Shown here in pieces: positions 33,647-42,858 of a stretch of 56,233 bases of DNA. Within the stretch, counting starts at the first letter, position 1; every line of letters begins with the position of its first letter. Where the stretch lies: NCBI GenBank assembly GCA_018266765.1, contig JAFDZU010000041.1, positions 46,934 to 103,166 of the forward strand. The letters are read 5' to 3'. Source of the stretch: Bacteroidota bacterium (GTDB lineage Bacteria > Bacteroidota > Ignavibacteria > Kapaibacteriales > UBA961). The notes under the pieces are model-generated. The model did no database searches. It was not told the DNA's origin and saw nothing but the letters and a program-made list of their open reading frames with translations. The position numbers were made by a program, and so were the translations under genes.

Positions 33647-36124
33647 CTATCTGACAATAATAAATGGTGCTGACTTAACTTTTCTTGATTCAATATAATT
33701 AGCAGTGTACATACCTGGAAACCAATTCGATATGTCAAGTTCAAAATTACCGTTCGTTCCTTTTGTAGAGAATTCTTTCATCTTCACACCCAAAATTGAA
33801 CTAATAGTTATTGTGCAATTATATGTCTCTGGATAAAGTATTGTTACATAATCACGGTTTAGAACCGGAGATGGCACGATCAGAATCTCTTTTAATTTTT
33901 GATTGGATGTAAAATCTTCAACACCGTCACTCACTTTTGTTTGGAAGTTCCAAACATCCGACCATTGACCCCAAACTCCCTCAATGTTTCCTTGTACTCT
34001 CCAATAATACCGTGAGTTGTATTCTAATCCGTCTACTTTTTTTAGGATAACATTTAGTGCAGAATCATCACTAATTAATACGCTGAAATCTGAAGATTTA
34101 GATAATTGAAAATGATAAAAAGCTGAGTTTGGTAGTATCTTCCATGTAAACAATTGGTCAACAGATTGTTCTTTTGATTGATTTTGTGGCGTACTTAGTA
34201 ATACTTGTCCTGGTAGTGCATCAGCGGTTACAAAACTTCTAATTTCCGACCAATCACTCCAAGAAATTCCATCAGAAGCACGTACTTGCCAATAATATTG
34301 TGTTGCTACCTTAAGATTTGAAGTTGAAACTGATAGTGAAGAAAGTGTACTGTCATCTAAAATAAAATCCGGAAATAAAGGTAAGGTACTAATTTGAACA
34401 TGATAAATTTTTGCACCGATAGTTGCTTTCCATTTTAATGAAATTGTTGTTGAAACTTTCGTTTGGTTATCATTTGGATATTCAAGAACAGGTGGCAGTA
34501 AAACGAACCTTGCTGCGAAATTAACTCCCGGAGGAGTAATACCTTTTACTTTTACTTCAGTAGAAACAGGAAGAAATTGATAGCTTTCTTTAGTGGGAGT
34601 TACCACGTATGTACCATTTGGAACATTTTTAAGTTCATATAGTCCATTTGTTCCGGTCTGAGAAGTACGAGTTCCATCAGTAACTGAAACATCTTCAAAT
34701 GGTTGACCATTTAAAGTTATTAAACCAATAATCGTGAATTTAGGAATATTATATCGCAGAACGAAGATATCACTTCCTCCTGTACTTGTACTATTTGAAA
34801 GTGATCCACCCGGAAATTCAGCGGTAGCCCTATAATTTCCTGTGACAAATAAGTCACCCTTATCATTAACTGTAATAGAATTTCCATTGTCATTTTCAGC
34901 TCCTCCTGCTCTCAAAGCCCATTGTATTGACCCGATGGTATTAAAGCAAGCAATTATTACATCTGATTTACCTGCACTGGTAATATCCGGTACATTTGAT
35001 AATTTGAAATTTGTTGTTTCGTAAAAATTGCCAATAAGATATACGTTGCCGTTTCCATCTAACGCTATTGCATTTCCAATGTCTGATTGATTATTACCTA
35101 CACGGCGTACCCAATCAGGAAATCCGTCAGGTGAATACCTTGCTAAGAACATTCCTCCGTCTCGTAAAGTGTATGTACTACCTGAAAATCCTGCCTGACC
35201 TGTATAAGTACCAGTAAGATAGACAGTTCCAGAATCATCAACTGCAAGTCCACGAGGGGAATCTTCATTGCCGCCACCAACTCTTTGAGACCAACGAGGA
35301 ACACCATCTACTGAGTATTGAGAAATAAAAATATCATAATTTCCAACACTTGTTAAATCAGTAGCTGTTCCACCCGGAAATTCAATTTTACCCCAAAATG
35401 AACCGGCTAGTGTTATAAAACCATGGGAATCATAAACGATACTTAAACCTTCATCATACGAAATTCCTCCTGCGCGTTTTGCCCATTGAACAACACCATT
35501 AGTAGAAAGTTTTAATACATAAATATCAGTTCCACCCGGTGAAACTAACGTTGGAACTTTCCCCCCGTTAAAACCAAGTGTATCCGAAAAAGAACCGGTT
35601 ACATAGCAATTTCCTTTTTCATCGATAGAAATAGCATTTGCCACATCATCAGATGGGCCTCCAATTCGGGTTGCCCATACAAACGAACCTGTCGAAGTTA
35701 ATCGCAGTACAAACCCATCTACTGCTCCTGAGGATTTTAGTAATCCACCACCTAAGTCAACATTCCCAATAAAAGTACCACAAATTGAAAGAGTTCCTCC
35801 AGCATCACAAACCATTGATTTAGGAACTTCATCTCCTAAGCCACCAAAATTTTTAGCCCAAACTAATATGCCATCAGGAGAATAACTTGCGACCAATATA
35901 TCTTTTGCACCTTTACTTGTGAGTACTGTACTTCCTAATTTTATTGAACCAGTAAAAGAACCTATTATATAAGAATTACCAAGACTATCAACCGCAATAG
36001 CTTTACCGTCATCTTCACTTGAAGCGCTTCCTGCGGAATTAAACCAAACCGGAGTTCCCTGAGCGTTCAGTTCAATTTTGATTGCAAAAAGAAGTAAAAA
36101 TAAAATCGTAATTAAGTATTTCAT
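33647..36124 (-). CDS. Secreted SBBP-repeat propeller protein with type IX sorting domain
   Basis: An 825-residue exported protein. After the signal peptide (to about residue 21) come about seven similar repeats of roughly 60-65 residues (about 25-460), each with a core like GKAIAVDSLGNSYIIGSF and a following WAKxxGG, the SBBP (beta-propeller) type. Next is a carboxypeptidase-regulatory-like domain (about 470-545), two fibronectin-III-like domains (about 550-740, each ending in WSDW or WGQWS), and a C-terminal type IX domain with ILIVPSPVLNRDYVTI and WFPGMYTANYIES. It is probably a surface or extracellular protein, perhaps carbohydrate- or protein-binding. The count of repeats was made by eye. 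Nothing nearby assigns a function. Confidence 0.8.
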   Translation of the reverse strand: MKYLITILFLLLFAIKIELNAQGTPVWFNSAGSASSEDDGKAIAVDSLGNSYIIGSFTGSIKLGSTVLTSKGAKDILVASYSPDGILVWAKNFGGLGDEVPKSMVCDAGGTLSICGTFIGNVDLGGGLLKSSGAVDGFVLRLTSTGSFVWATRIGGPSDDVANAISIDEKGNCYVTGSFSDTLGFNGGKVPTLVSPGGTDIYVLKLSTNGVVQWAKRAGGISYDEGLSIVYDSHGFITLAGSFWGKIEFPGGTATDLTSVGNYDIFISQYSVDGVPRWSQRVGGGNEDSPRGLAVDDSGTVYLTGTYTGQAGFSGSTYTLRDGGMFLARYSPDGFPDWVRRVGNNQSDIGNAIALDGNGNVYLIGNFYETTNFKLSNVPDITSAGKSDVIIACFNTIGSIQWALRAGGAENDNGNSITVNDKGDLFVTGNYRATAEFPGGSLSNSTSTGGSDIFVLRYNIPKFTIIGLITLNGQPFEDVSVTDGTRTSQTGTNGLYELKNVPNGTYVVTPTKESYQFLPVSTEVKVKGITPPGVNFAARFVLLPPVLEYPNDNQTKVSTTISLKWKATIGAKIYHVQISTLPLFPDFILDDSTLSSLSVSTSNLKVATQYYWQVRASDGISWSDWSEIRSFVTADALPGQVLLSTPQNQSKEQSVDQLFTWKILPNSAFYHFQLSKSSDFSVLISDDSALNVILKKVDGLEYNSRYYWRVQGNIEGVWGQWSDVWNFQTKVSDGVEDFTSNQKLKEILIVPSPVLNRDYVTILYPETYNCTITISSILGVKMKEFSTKGTNGNFELDISNWFPGMYTANYIESRKVKSAPFIIVR

Positions 36125-36216
36125 AAAGTGTTATTAAAGTTAAAGATAAAGTAATTTAAAATATTACTTAACAAATAAACCATTCAAAATTAAAGACATG
36201 AATCCCCTTGAAAACC

Positions 36217-37002
36217 TTACTTGCCTGAAAAATTAGGTTTTCTTTTCTCTATAAACGCAGAAACTCCTACTGTATAGTCCGAAGAATTTCCGGCTCTTTG
36301 TTGATAATCTACTTCCATAGCAAGCATTTCATCTAATGATGAAGTAAGACCATTTTGGAGCATTTTTTTTACAAACCCAAAACTTTGAGTTGGCCCTAGT
36401 GCATATTGAAGCGCAAGTGCATCTAATGAATCCTTGAAAGCATTTGGATGATAAACATGATTTACTAATCCTAATTGGAGTGCATCATCGGAATTTATTG
36501 GTTTATTTAAGGTTGCAAATTCAAATGCTTTTGCATATCCGAGCATTCGAGGGTAAAAAAATGTTGCTCCTGAATCAGGAACAAGTGCTATACCGATAAA
36601 TGCTTCTACAAGACGGGCAGAACTACTCATAATACGTATATCACATGCCAATGCAAGAGAAAGCCCGGCACCTGCGGCAACTCCATTGATTCCAGCAATA
36701 ACCGGCTTAGGTAAATCTCGAATTGCCCGAATAATAGGATTATACCGTCGTTCCAATGAGTCTTGCAAACTCCTTTTTCCACCACCCGTTGGTGCATCCT
36801 TAAGGTCTTGACCTGAGCAAAATGCTTTTCCGGCTCCGGTTAGAACAACACAGCGTACCGATTCATCAGTTACAGCATTGCCAAATGCCGATTGAAGTTC
36901 AAGAGTAAGTTCTTCGTTACATGCATTAAAGACATCAGGGCGATTCATCGTTATTGTTAATACCCCATCAGTTAATGAGGTTAAAAGAGTGTTGTAGTTC
37001 AT
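36217..37002 (-). CDS. Enoyl-CoA hydratase/isomerase (PaaG-like)
   Basis: A 261-residue crotonase-family protein. I use the ATG at 37002 because GAGG lies 6 bases upstream; the open frame continues nine codons further. The oxyanion-hole segments GAGKAFCSGQDLKD (near 58-71) and GVAAGAGLSLALACDIR (near 107-123) are intact, and VPDSGATFFYPRMLG near 140 resembles PaaG (oxepin-CoA-forming isomerase) more than a fatty-acid hydratase. The active-site glutamates of classical hydratases are not obvious, in line with isomerase activity. No other phenylacetate genes are in the window. Confidence 0.85.
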   Translation of the reverse strand: MNYNTLLTSLTDGVLTITMNRPDVFNACNEELTLELQSAFGNAVTDESVRCVVLTGAGKAFCSGQDLKDAPTGGGKRSLQDSLERRYNPIIRAIRDLPKPVIAGINGVAAGAGLSLALACDIRIMSSSARLVEAFIGIALVPDSGATFFYPRMLGYAKAFEFATLNKPINSDDALQLGLVNHVYHPNAFKDSLDALALQYALGPTQSFGFVKKMLQNGLTSSLDEMLAMEVDYQQRAGNSSDYTVGVSAFIEKRKPNFSGK

Positions 37003-37209
37003 ATTGTCCTCTATTAGTTTAAGTTGCAATTCAATTTAACAAATTTACCAATCGTAAAATATATATATTTATAGATTAATTGAATTCTAAAATAATAATT
37101 TTCTCATTTTTGTAATTTTGTTAATTCAGTAAAAATACGAGAAAACACATAATTACACAACGAGTAATTAGTAGTTAACCTACTTTAATTCTGTAAAAAT
37201 CGTCTCCTC

Positions 37210-37241
37210 TTTGGATATACGGACTATTGGCTGTATTTTTG
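37210..37241 (+). promoter_or_regulatory. Bacteroidota-type promoter for the E1 dehydrogenase gene
   Basis: TTTG at 37210-37213 and TATTTTTG at 37234-37241 are separated by exactly 20 bases, the same two elements and spacing as for tRNA-Thr. The -7 box ends 22 bases before the first ATG and 58 bases before the second (37300). Confidence 0.7.
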
Positions 37242-37263
37242 TACAACATAGCACCTATAAAAT

Positions 37264-39792
37264 ATGTTTTCTCATTCTTTTGTAGATAAAAAAGTAACAA
37301 TGGCAAAAACAGCAAAAACTATAAAAAAAATAAATGACTTAGATGTTATTAAACAGAATTCTAATGGGAAATCCAATGGTAAATCTTCGAATTCACCTGT
37401 TAAAACTAAAAAATGGAATTCTGACGAAGTCATACAGGATTATCGAATTGCATTCCAAAGCCGACAAGCAAGTTTGTTGGGAAGGCGAGAAGTTTTAAGC
37501 GGAAAAGCAAAGTTCGGTATTTTTGGTGATGGAAAGGAAGTACCCCAACTTGCTATGGCAAAAGCATTTCGAAAGGGTGATTTTCGTTCAGGATACTATC
37601 GTGACCAAACGTTTATGTTTGCTCTGGGAATGTCTAATATAAAAGAATTTTTTGCACAAATGTATGCTCATGCTGATGTTGAAGCAGAACCGTCATCAGC
37701 CGGGCGCTCTATGAATGGTCATTTTGGAACCAGAAGTTTAAATTCCGATGGAAGCTGGAAAAACCTGATGGAGCAGTATAATTCATCTGCCGATGTATCG
37801 CCAACTGCTTCTCAAATGCCACGTTTAGTAGGACTTGCATACGCATCAAGACTTTACAGAGAATTAGATGAACTTAAAAATTTAACTGAATTCTCAAATA
37901 ATGGAAATGAAGTTGCTTTTGGAACAATAGGTAATGCCAGTGCCGCAGAAGGAATGTTTTGGGAAGCGGTGAACGCTATAGGAGTCTTAAAATCACCTGC
38001 AGTAATTTCTGTGTGGGATGATGGTTATGGAATATCTGTTTCCAATGAATTTCAAATGACCAAAAATAGTGTAAGTGAAGTTTTAAAAGGGTTTCAACGA
38101 GAACCCGGCACGAAAGACGGATATGACATTCATGTTGTAAAGGGATGGGATTATCCGGCACTTGTCGAAGTATATCAAAGAGCAACTGAAACCGCAAGAC
38201 TAGAACATGTACCACAACTCATTCATGTTATCGAAGTTACTCAACCTCAAGGACATTCTACATCCGGTAGTCACGAACGATATAAATCTCAAGAAAGACT
38301 TCAATGGGAAGCAGATTTTGATGCAATAAACAGAATGCGTGAATGGATGATTTCAGAGAAGATTGCAACCACCGAACAATTAGAACATTTAGAACAAGAT
38401 GATATTTCTCTTGTTCGTTCATGGAAAGATGAAGCATGGAAAAATTATCTTCAACCGATACTTGATGAAATTCAAACAGTTTCACTATATCTAAATCAAA
38501 TTGCTCAAGGTTCAGTATATGGTTCTGAAATTCAGGCAATTAATCAAGAACTATGTTCAATTCGTGAACCATTCCGTAAAGACTATTTGAGTTTGATTCA
38601 CAAAGTTCTTTTATTAACAAGAAATGAAGATATTCCTGCGAAACTTCAGCTAATAGAATGGCGAAATGCTCAAGAAATGATAGGCAAAGAACGGTATAGT
38701 TCCTATCTTTATAGTGAATCTAAACAATCAGCAATTAATTTTACTGAAATTCCTGCTCAATATTCCGATGATTCACCACTTATAAACGGTTCAGAAATAA
38801 TGAATGCGTGTTTCGATGTTGCATTACAACGCGATTCACGAATAATTGCATTTGGAGAAGATGTTGGGCAAATAGGTGATGTCAACCAAGGATTTGCAGG
38901 TTTACAAGCGAAATATGGAGCATCACGAGTGTCAGATACCGGTATCCGCGAGGTTACAATAATGGGACAAGCAATTGGAATGGCAATGCGAGGTTTAAGA
39001 CCCATCGTTGAAATTCAATATCTCGATTATTTACTCTATCCATTACAAATAATGTCCGACGACTTGGCTACTCTGCAATGGAGAACTAAAGGCGGACAAA
39101 AAGCACCGGTTATTATTCGTACTCGCGGACACCGTTTGGAAGGTGTCTGGCATAGTGGAAGTCCTATGGCAGGAATAATCAATCTCATTCGTGGAATACA
39201 CGTGTGTGTGCCACGAAATATGACTCAAGCTGCCGGATTTTATAATCTATTATTAAAAGCAGACGAACCGGCACTGATAGTTGAAGTGTTAAATGGCTAT
39301 CGCTTAAAAGAGAAATTACCAATTAATATCGGTGAATTTACAGTTCCACTTGGTGTGCCTGAGATTATTCGTGAAGGTTCTGATGTTACACTTGTTACTT
39401 ATGGTGCCAGTTGTAAAATTGCACTCGATGCTTCTGAAACACTCGCAAGTACCGGAATTTCAGTAGAAGTGCTTGATGTCCAAACTTTATTACCGTTTGA
39501 TATAAATGGGAAAATTGTTGAATCACTGCGTAAAACAAATCGAATAATTTTCTTAGATGAAGATGTTCCCGGAGGAACAACTGCATTCATGATGAGAGAA
39601 GTTCTTGAAGTTCAAAATGGATATAAATTTCTTGATTCAGAACCAAGAACTCTTACAGCAAAAGCCCACCGCCCTGCGTATGGAACTGACGGAAATTATT
39701 TCTCAAAGCCCGAAATGGAGCATGTATTTGAATGTGTTTATGATATGATGAACGAAGTAAACCCTAAGAAATACCCAGTGTTTTATCGTTAA
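37264..39792 (+). CDS. 2-oxoacid dehydrogenase E1 component, fused alpha and beta subunits
   Basis: An 842-residue thiamine-diphosphate enzyme in which E1 alpha and E1 beta, separate genes in most bacteria, are one chain. The alpha part (about 55-400) carries the TPP segment GTIGNASAAEG (about 220-230) and DDGYGISV (about 252-259); the aspartate usual in the first motif is Asn. The beta part (about 505-840) has IAFGEDVGQIGDVNQGFAG, REVTIMGQAIGMAM and ends with the transketolase-C signature FLDEDVPGGTTAFMMREV. It would decarboxylate pyruvate or branched-chain 2-oxoacids and pass the acyl group to an E2 protein. Fusions of this kind are common in Bacteroidota. The first 12 codons look unconserved, and ATG 37300 is an equally good start. 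No E2 or E3 gene is adjacent. Confidence 0.88.
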   Translation: MFSHSFVDKKVTMAKTAKTIKKINDLDVIKQNSNGKSNGKSSNSPVKTKKWNSDEVIQDYRIAFQSRQASLLGRREVLSGKAKFGIFGDGKEVPQLAMAKAFRKGDFRSGYYRDQTFMFALGMSNIKEFFAQMYAHADVEAEPSSAGRSMNGHFGTRSLNSDGSWKNLMEQYNSSADVSPTASQMPRLVGLAYASRLYRELDELKNLTEFSNNGNEVAFGTIGNASAAEGMFWEAVNAIGVLKSPAVISVWDDGYGISVSNEFQMTKNSVSEVLKGFQREPGTKDGYDIHVVKGWDYPALVEVYQRATETARLEHVPQLIHVIEVTQPQGHSTSGSHERYKSQERLQWEADFDAINRMREWMISEKIATTEQLEHLEQDDISLVRSWKDEAWKNYLQPILDEIQTVSLYLNQIAQGSVYGSEIQAINQELCSIREPFRKDYLSLIHKVLLLTRNEDIPAKLQLIEWRNAQEMIGKERYSSYLYSESKQSAINFTEIPAQYSDDSPLINGSEIMNACFDVALQRDSRIIAFGEDVGQIGDVNQGFAGLQAKYGASRVSDTGIREVTIMGQAIGMAMRGLRPIVEIQYLDYLLYPLQIMSDDLATLQWRTKGGQKAPVIIRTRGHRLEGVWHSGSPMAGIINLIRGIHVCVPRNMTQAAGFYNLLLKADEPALIVEVLNGYRLKEKLPINIGEFTVPLGVPEIIREGSDVTLVTYGASCKIALDASETLASTGISVEVLDVQTLLPFDINGKIVESLRKTNRIIFLDEDVPGGTTAFMMREVLEVQNGYKFLDSEPRTLTAKAHRPAYGTDGNYFSKPEMEHVFECVYDMMNEVNPKKYPVFYR

Positions 39793-39808
39793 TAGTTCAA
39801 AAAATAAA

Positions 39809-40651
39809 ATGTCTATACTTACAGTCGAATCACTCTTTGTTTATCCGATAAAATCATGCGGAGGCACTGCATTACAAAGAGTAAATATTGATAATTTTGG
39901 TTTTGAAAATGATAGAAAATGGATGGTAATTGATGAAAATGGGAAATTTCTTACTCAACGAGAAGCACCGGAACTTGCATTAATCCAAACCGAAATAACT
40001 AATGATTCAATTCGAATAAGTTATTTGAATAATTCAATTAAGCTTTCATTATCAGAGAATAATATTCATCATTTTTATACAACGGTTTGGGAATCTGAAC
40101 CACTTTCTGTTGCTGATGAGGGAAATTTGGTTGCATCTTTTTTTTCAGATATTCTTCACCGAAAATGTAGATTAGTTAAACGCTCAGAAACTTATAAAAG
40201 AGAAGTAAGTTCCGGAAGAATAATTGGTAAACACCATGTAGGATTTGTAGATTCTCATCCAATTTTAATTATAACCAAAAGTTCACTAAAAGAACTTAAC
40301 CAACGGCTTGCTGAGCATTTACCATTTGACCGATTCCGTCCGAATATTATAGTTAGTGGAGAATGTAAAGGTTTTGATGAAGATGATTGGATGGAAATCG
40401 AAATTAATAATCAAGTATTTGATTTCGGAAAACGTTGTTCACGTTGTACTATAACGACTATTGACCAAGTAACCTTAGAAAAAGGTAAAGAACCGTTGAG
40501 CGAACTGGCTCAATTTCGCAGAGATAATCGTGGGAAAGTATGTTTTGGTTCATATTTTACAAATAGATATTCCATAGGAATTATAGAAGTTGGAAATAAC
40601 GTAACTATTCTTCAATCAGAAAACAAACCTCTTAATGAAAGCATTAATTAA
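39809..40651 (+). CDS. MOSC domain-containing protein (YcbX-like)
   Basis: A 280-residue protein with an N-terminal MOSC beta-barrel domain (SLFVYPIKSCGGTALQRV near 9-26, then DRKWMVIDENGKFLTQRE) and a C-terminal MOSC domain (FDRFRPNIIVSGE near 172-184, then FGKRCSRCTITTIDQ near 206-220). The conserved Cys in CSRC is the site that binds the molybdenum cofactor in related proteins, such as YcbX and mARC, which reduce N-hydroxylated compounds. No 2Fe-2S domain follows, so it needs a separate electron donor. It starts 16 bases after the E1 gene stop and overlaps the next gene by 17 bases, so the three are probably one transcript. Confidence 0.87.
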   Translation: MSILTVESLFVYPIKSCGGTALQRVNIDNFGFENDRKWMVIDENGKFLTQREAPELALIQTEITNDSIRISYLNNSIKLSLSENNIHHFYTTVWESEPLSVADEGNLVASFFSDILHRKCRLVKRSETYKREVSSGRIIGKHHVGFVDSHPILIITKSSLKELNQRLAEHLPFDRFRPNIIVSGECKGFDEDDWMEIEINNQVFDFGKRCSRCTITTIDQVTLEKGKEPLSELAQFRRDNRGKVCFGSYFTNRYSIGIIEVGNNVTILQSENKPLNESIN

Positions 40652-41378
40652 CCATAAAAATCAATCATTAACGGTAGATTTATCAGTTCCGATTGATATT
40701 TCAATTCCGATGAAAAGTGGTGAAGATAATCCCAAAGCTTTTTTCTTACCAAACCCAAAGTTTACACCGTTTAGAATTTATAATTTCGTCGGCTCAACGC
40801 GCGAAGGCGGTGCTTGTAATTGCGAAACACTCACAATAAGTCCTCATGGAAATGGCACCCATTCAGAATGCATTGGGCACATATCCAAGGAAATTTTCAC
40901 TATTAATCAATGCCTTACTCAATTTATTTTTTTGGCAACTGTGGTAAGTGTTCCTTTTGAAAAAATTGAAGATGATTTTGTAATCACTCTCAACAACCTG
41001 CAATCTGTTACACAATCAATTTCAGAAGCTCTTATAATCCGAACTTTACCCAATTCCAAAGAAAAACTAACATATATGCACTCGGGGGATAATCCTCCGT
41101 ATCTTGCATCTGATGCCGCTATATGGCTTAGAGAAAATGGTGTTTTGCATTTGTTAATTGATTTACCTTCGATTGACAAAGAAGAAGACTGCGGAGAATT
41201 AACTGCTCATCATGCTTTTTGGAATTATCCATTAGCTCCGAGAACCAATGCAACTATTACCGAACTTATATTTGTACCAGATGAAGTAAAAGATGGTTTA
41301 TACTTACTCAACCTTCAAATATGTTCCCTCGAAACGGATGCTTCACCGAGCAAACCGGTATTGTATAGTTTAGGATGA
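40635..41378 (+). CDS. Cyclase-family (kynurenine formamidase-like) metal hydrolase
   Basis: A 247-residue protein of the cyclase superfamily. VDLSVPIDISIPM near residue 14 is the standard start of the fold. The metal motif usually HxGTHxDxPxH appears here as HGNGTHSECIGH (about 76-87): the histidines and the Thr are kept, while Asp becomes Glu and Pro becomes Ile. DLPSIDKEEDCGELTAHH near 174-191 gives the remaining conserved aspartate and histidines. Members include kynurenine formamidase and isatin hydrolase; the substrate here is unknown. It overlaps the MOSC gene by 17 bases, suggesting coupled translation. Confidence 0.8.
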   Translation: MKALINHKNQSLTVDLSVPIDISIPMKSGEDNPKAFFLPNPKFTPFRIYNFVGSTREGGACNCETLTISPHGNGTHSECIGHISKEIFTINQCLTQFIFLATVVSVPFEKIEDDFVITLNNLQSVTQSISEALIIRTLPNSKEKLTYMHSGDNPPYLASDAAIWLRENGVLHLLIDLPSIDKEEDCGELTAHHAFWNYPLAPRTNATITELIFVPDEVKDGLYLLNLQICSLETDASPSKPVLYSLG

Positions 41379-41523
41379 TCATAGAAAAAACTGAGAAACT
41401 TATTCAATTAATCTTAATGATTTAGTAAAATATTTTTGTTTAATTACAAGAATTATAACAAAATATATTCTACCAATAGTACGATAATAACCATTATAAA
41501 TCCATTCTAGTTAATAAAGATTG

Positions 41524-42858
41524 ATGTATAAAATATTAGGATTATATCTATTAAGTTTTGTAGGATATTCCCTCATTCCACCAATTCGTACTGAAGATTC
41601 TGTACGGATATTTCTTTTATTATTTATACTGCATTCACTTCTTGGGTTTTTGATTTTAAAAAAATACTCAGACCGAATTGACGGTAGCAATTCGTCCCTT
41701 TGGATATTATTTATTATATCTCGATTAGCAGTGTATCCAATGCTTCCTTGGCTTTCTGATGATGTATTTGGATATTTATGGCATGGTGTACTTAATATAA
41801 ACGGATGGAATTGCTATGTTTATCCTGCAAATTCACCTGAAGTTTCCTACCTTCGAAATGAACTCTATGAGTTATTAGCATATAAAACGCACTCTGCAAT
41901 ATACCCACCTTTAGCAGAAATATTTATTACTTTTGGAGTTTGGATAGGGCAACTATTTTCAAATTCTTGGCAGTCATCTTTATTTGGCTGGAAGTTTATT
42001 TTGTTTTTTGCTGAAGCAATAGGATTTGCATTTCTATTGAAATCAAGAAAGTACGTTACATTTTTTTCACCGGCATTGTATGTATTGCTCCCAATTTCTT
42101 CAATAGAAATATTGGGACAAGCTCATAATGATGGTTTAGTGATCGCTCCACTTGGAATGTTAATATACTTATTAGCCAAAAATTATGGACAAAAGAAATC
42201 ACTGCTATTAACTTGGAAAACCGGATTTACGGTTGGATTAATGACACTATTAAAGTTAATCCCGATTGTTTTATTTTTACCATTGTTCCGTAGTCAAAAT
42301 AGTATTAAAAAGAAAATCATACTCCTATTTTCGATTGGAATAACTATTGTAAGTATAAGTATATTCTTCTTTTATGATAAGAGAGCACTTAGTAATTTTT
42401 TTGGGATTATACAGTTTTATAACCAAACTCAATTCAATAGTCCTTTACTTCAATTGGTTAGAACAGTTTTAGATGGTTTACAAATACAAAATTGGTGGAT
42501 AGTTGCTCCAACTGTACTCAGTGTTATTCGTTTAAGTTGTATTGTAGCATTGGGATGGTTCTATCGTCCTTCGGGTGTGCGAGGAGTTATGATGCAACTC
42601 CTTGCTGTTTACACTGTAGCCACAATTGTTTCCCCCAAAGTTCATACATGGTATTTCGTTCCACTTTTATTTCTCAATAGTATTGTTGGATGGAGGTGGC
42701 TAACTCTTGGGGCAACAGGTATGATGCTTACATATACTATGTACGCAGTTACACCTGCAACTGAACCTTTGGTATTAGAAGCAATACTTTGGGTTGTAAT
42801 GTTCATTTATATGCTAAAAGAAATAAAAGAAAATCAATCTTTCCTTTCAAACACATAA
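41524..42858 (+). CDS. GT-C fold membrane glycosyltransferase (GT87/MptB-like)
   Basis: A 444-residue polytopic protein started at the ATG at 41524 (a TTG three bases earlier extends the frame). The first loop has SDDVFGYLWHGVLN followed by WNCYVYPANSPE, a pattern seen in GT-C mannosyltransferases in which the Asp pair lies in the active site, and later AIYPPLAEIFITF. There are about ten hydrophobic segments. It probably transfers a sugar from a polyprenyl phosphate to a lipid or glycan on the periplasmic side. Its 3' end overlaps the convergent next gene by 25 bases. Confidence 0.6.
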   Translation: MYKILGLYLLSFVGYSLIPPIRTEDSVRIFLLLFILHSLLGFLILKKYSDRIDGSNSSLWILFIISRLAVYPMLPWLSDDVFGYLWHGVLNINGWNCYVYPANSPEVSYLRNELYELLAYKTHSAIYPPLAEIFITFGVWIGQLFSNSWQSSLFGWKFILFFAEAIGFAFLLKSRKYVTFFSPALYVLLPISSIEILGQAHNDGLVIAPLGMLIYLLAKNYGQKKSLLLTWKTGFTVGLMTLLKLIPIVLFLPLFRSQNSIKKKIILLFSIGITIVSISIFFFYDKRALSNFFGIIQFYNQTQFNSPLLQLVRTVLDGLQIQNWWIVAPTVLSVIRLSCIVALGWFYRPSGVRGVMMQLLAVYTVATIVSPKVHTWYFVPLLFLNSIVGWRWLTLGATGMMLTYTMYAVTPATEPLVLEAILWVVMFIYMLKEIKENQSFLSNT

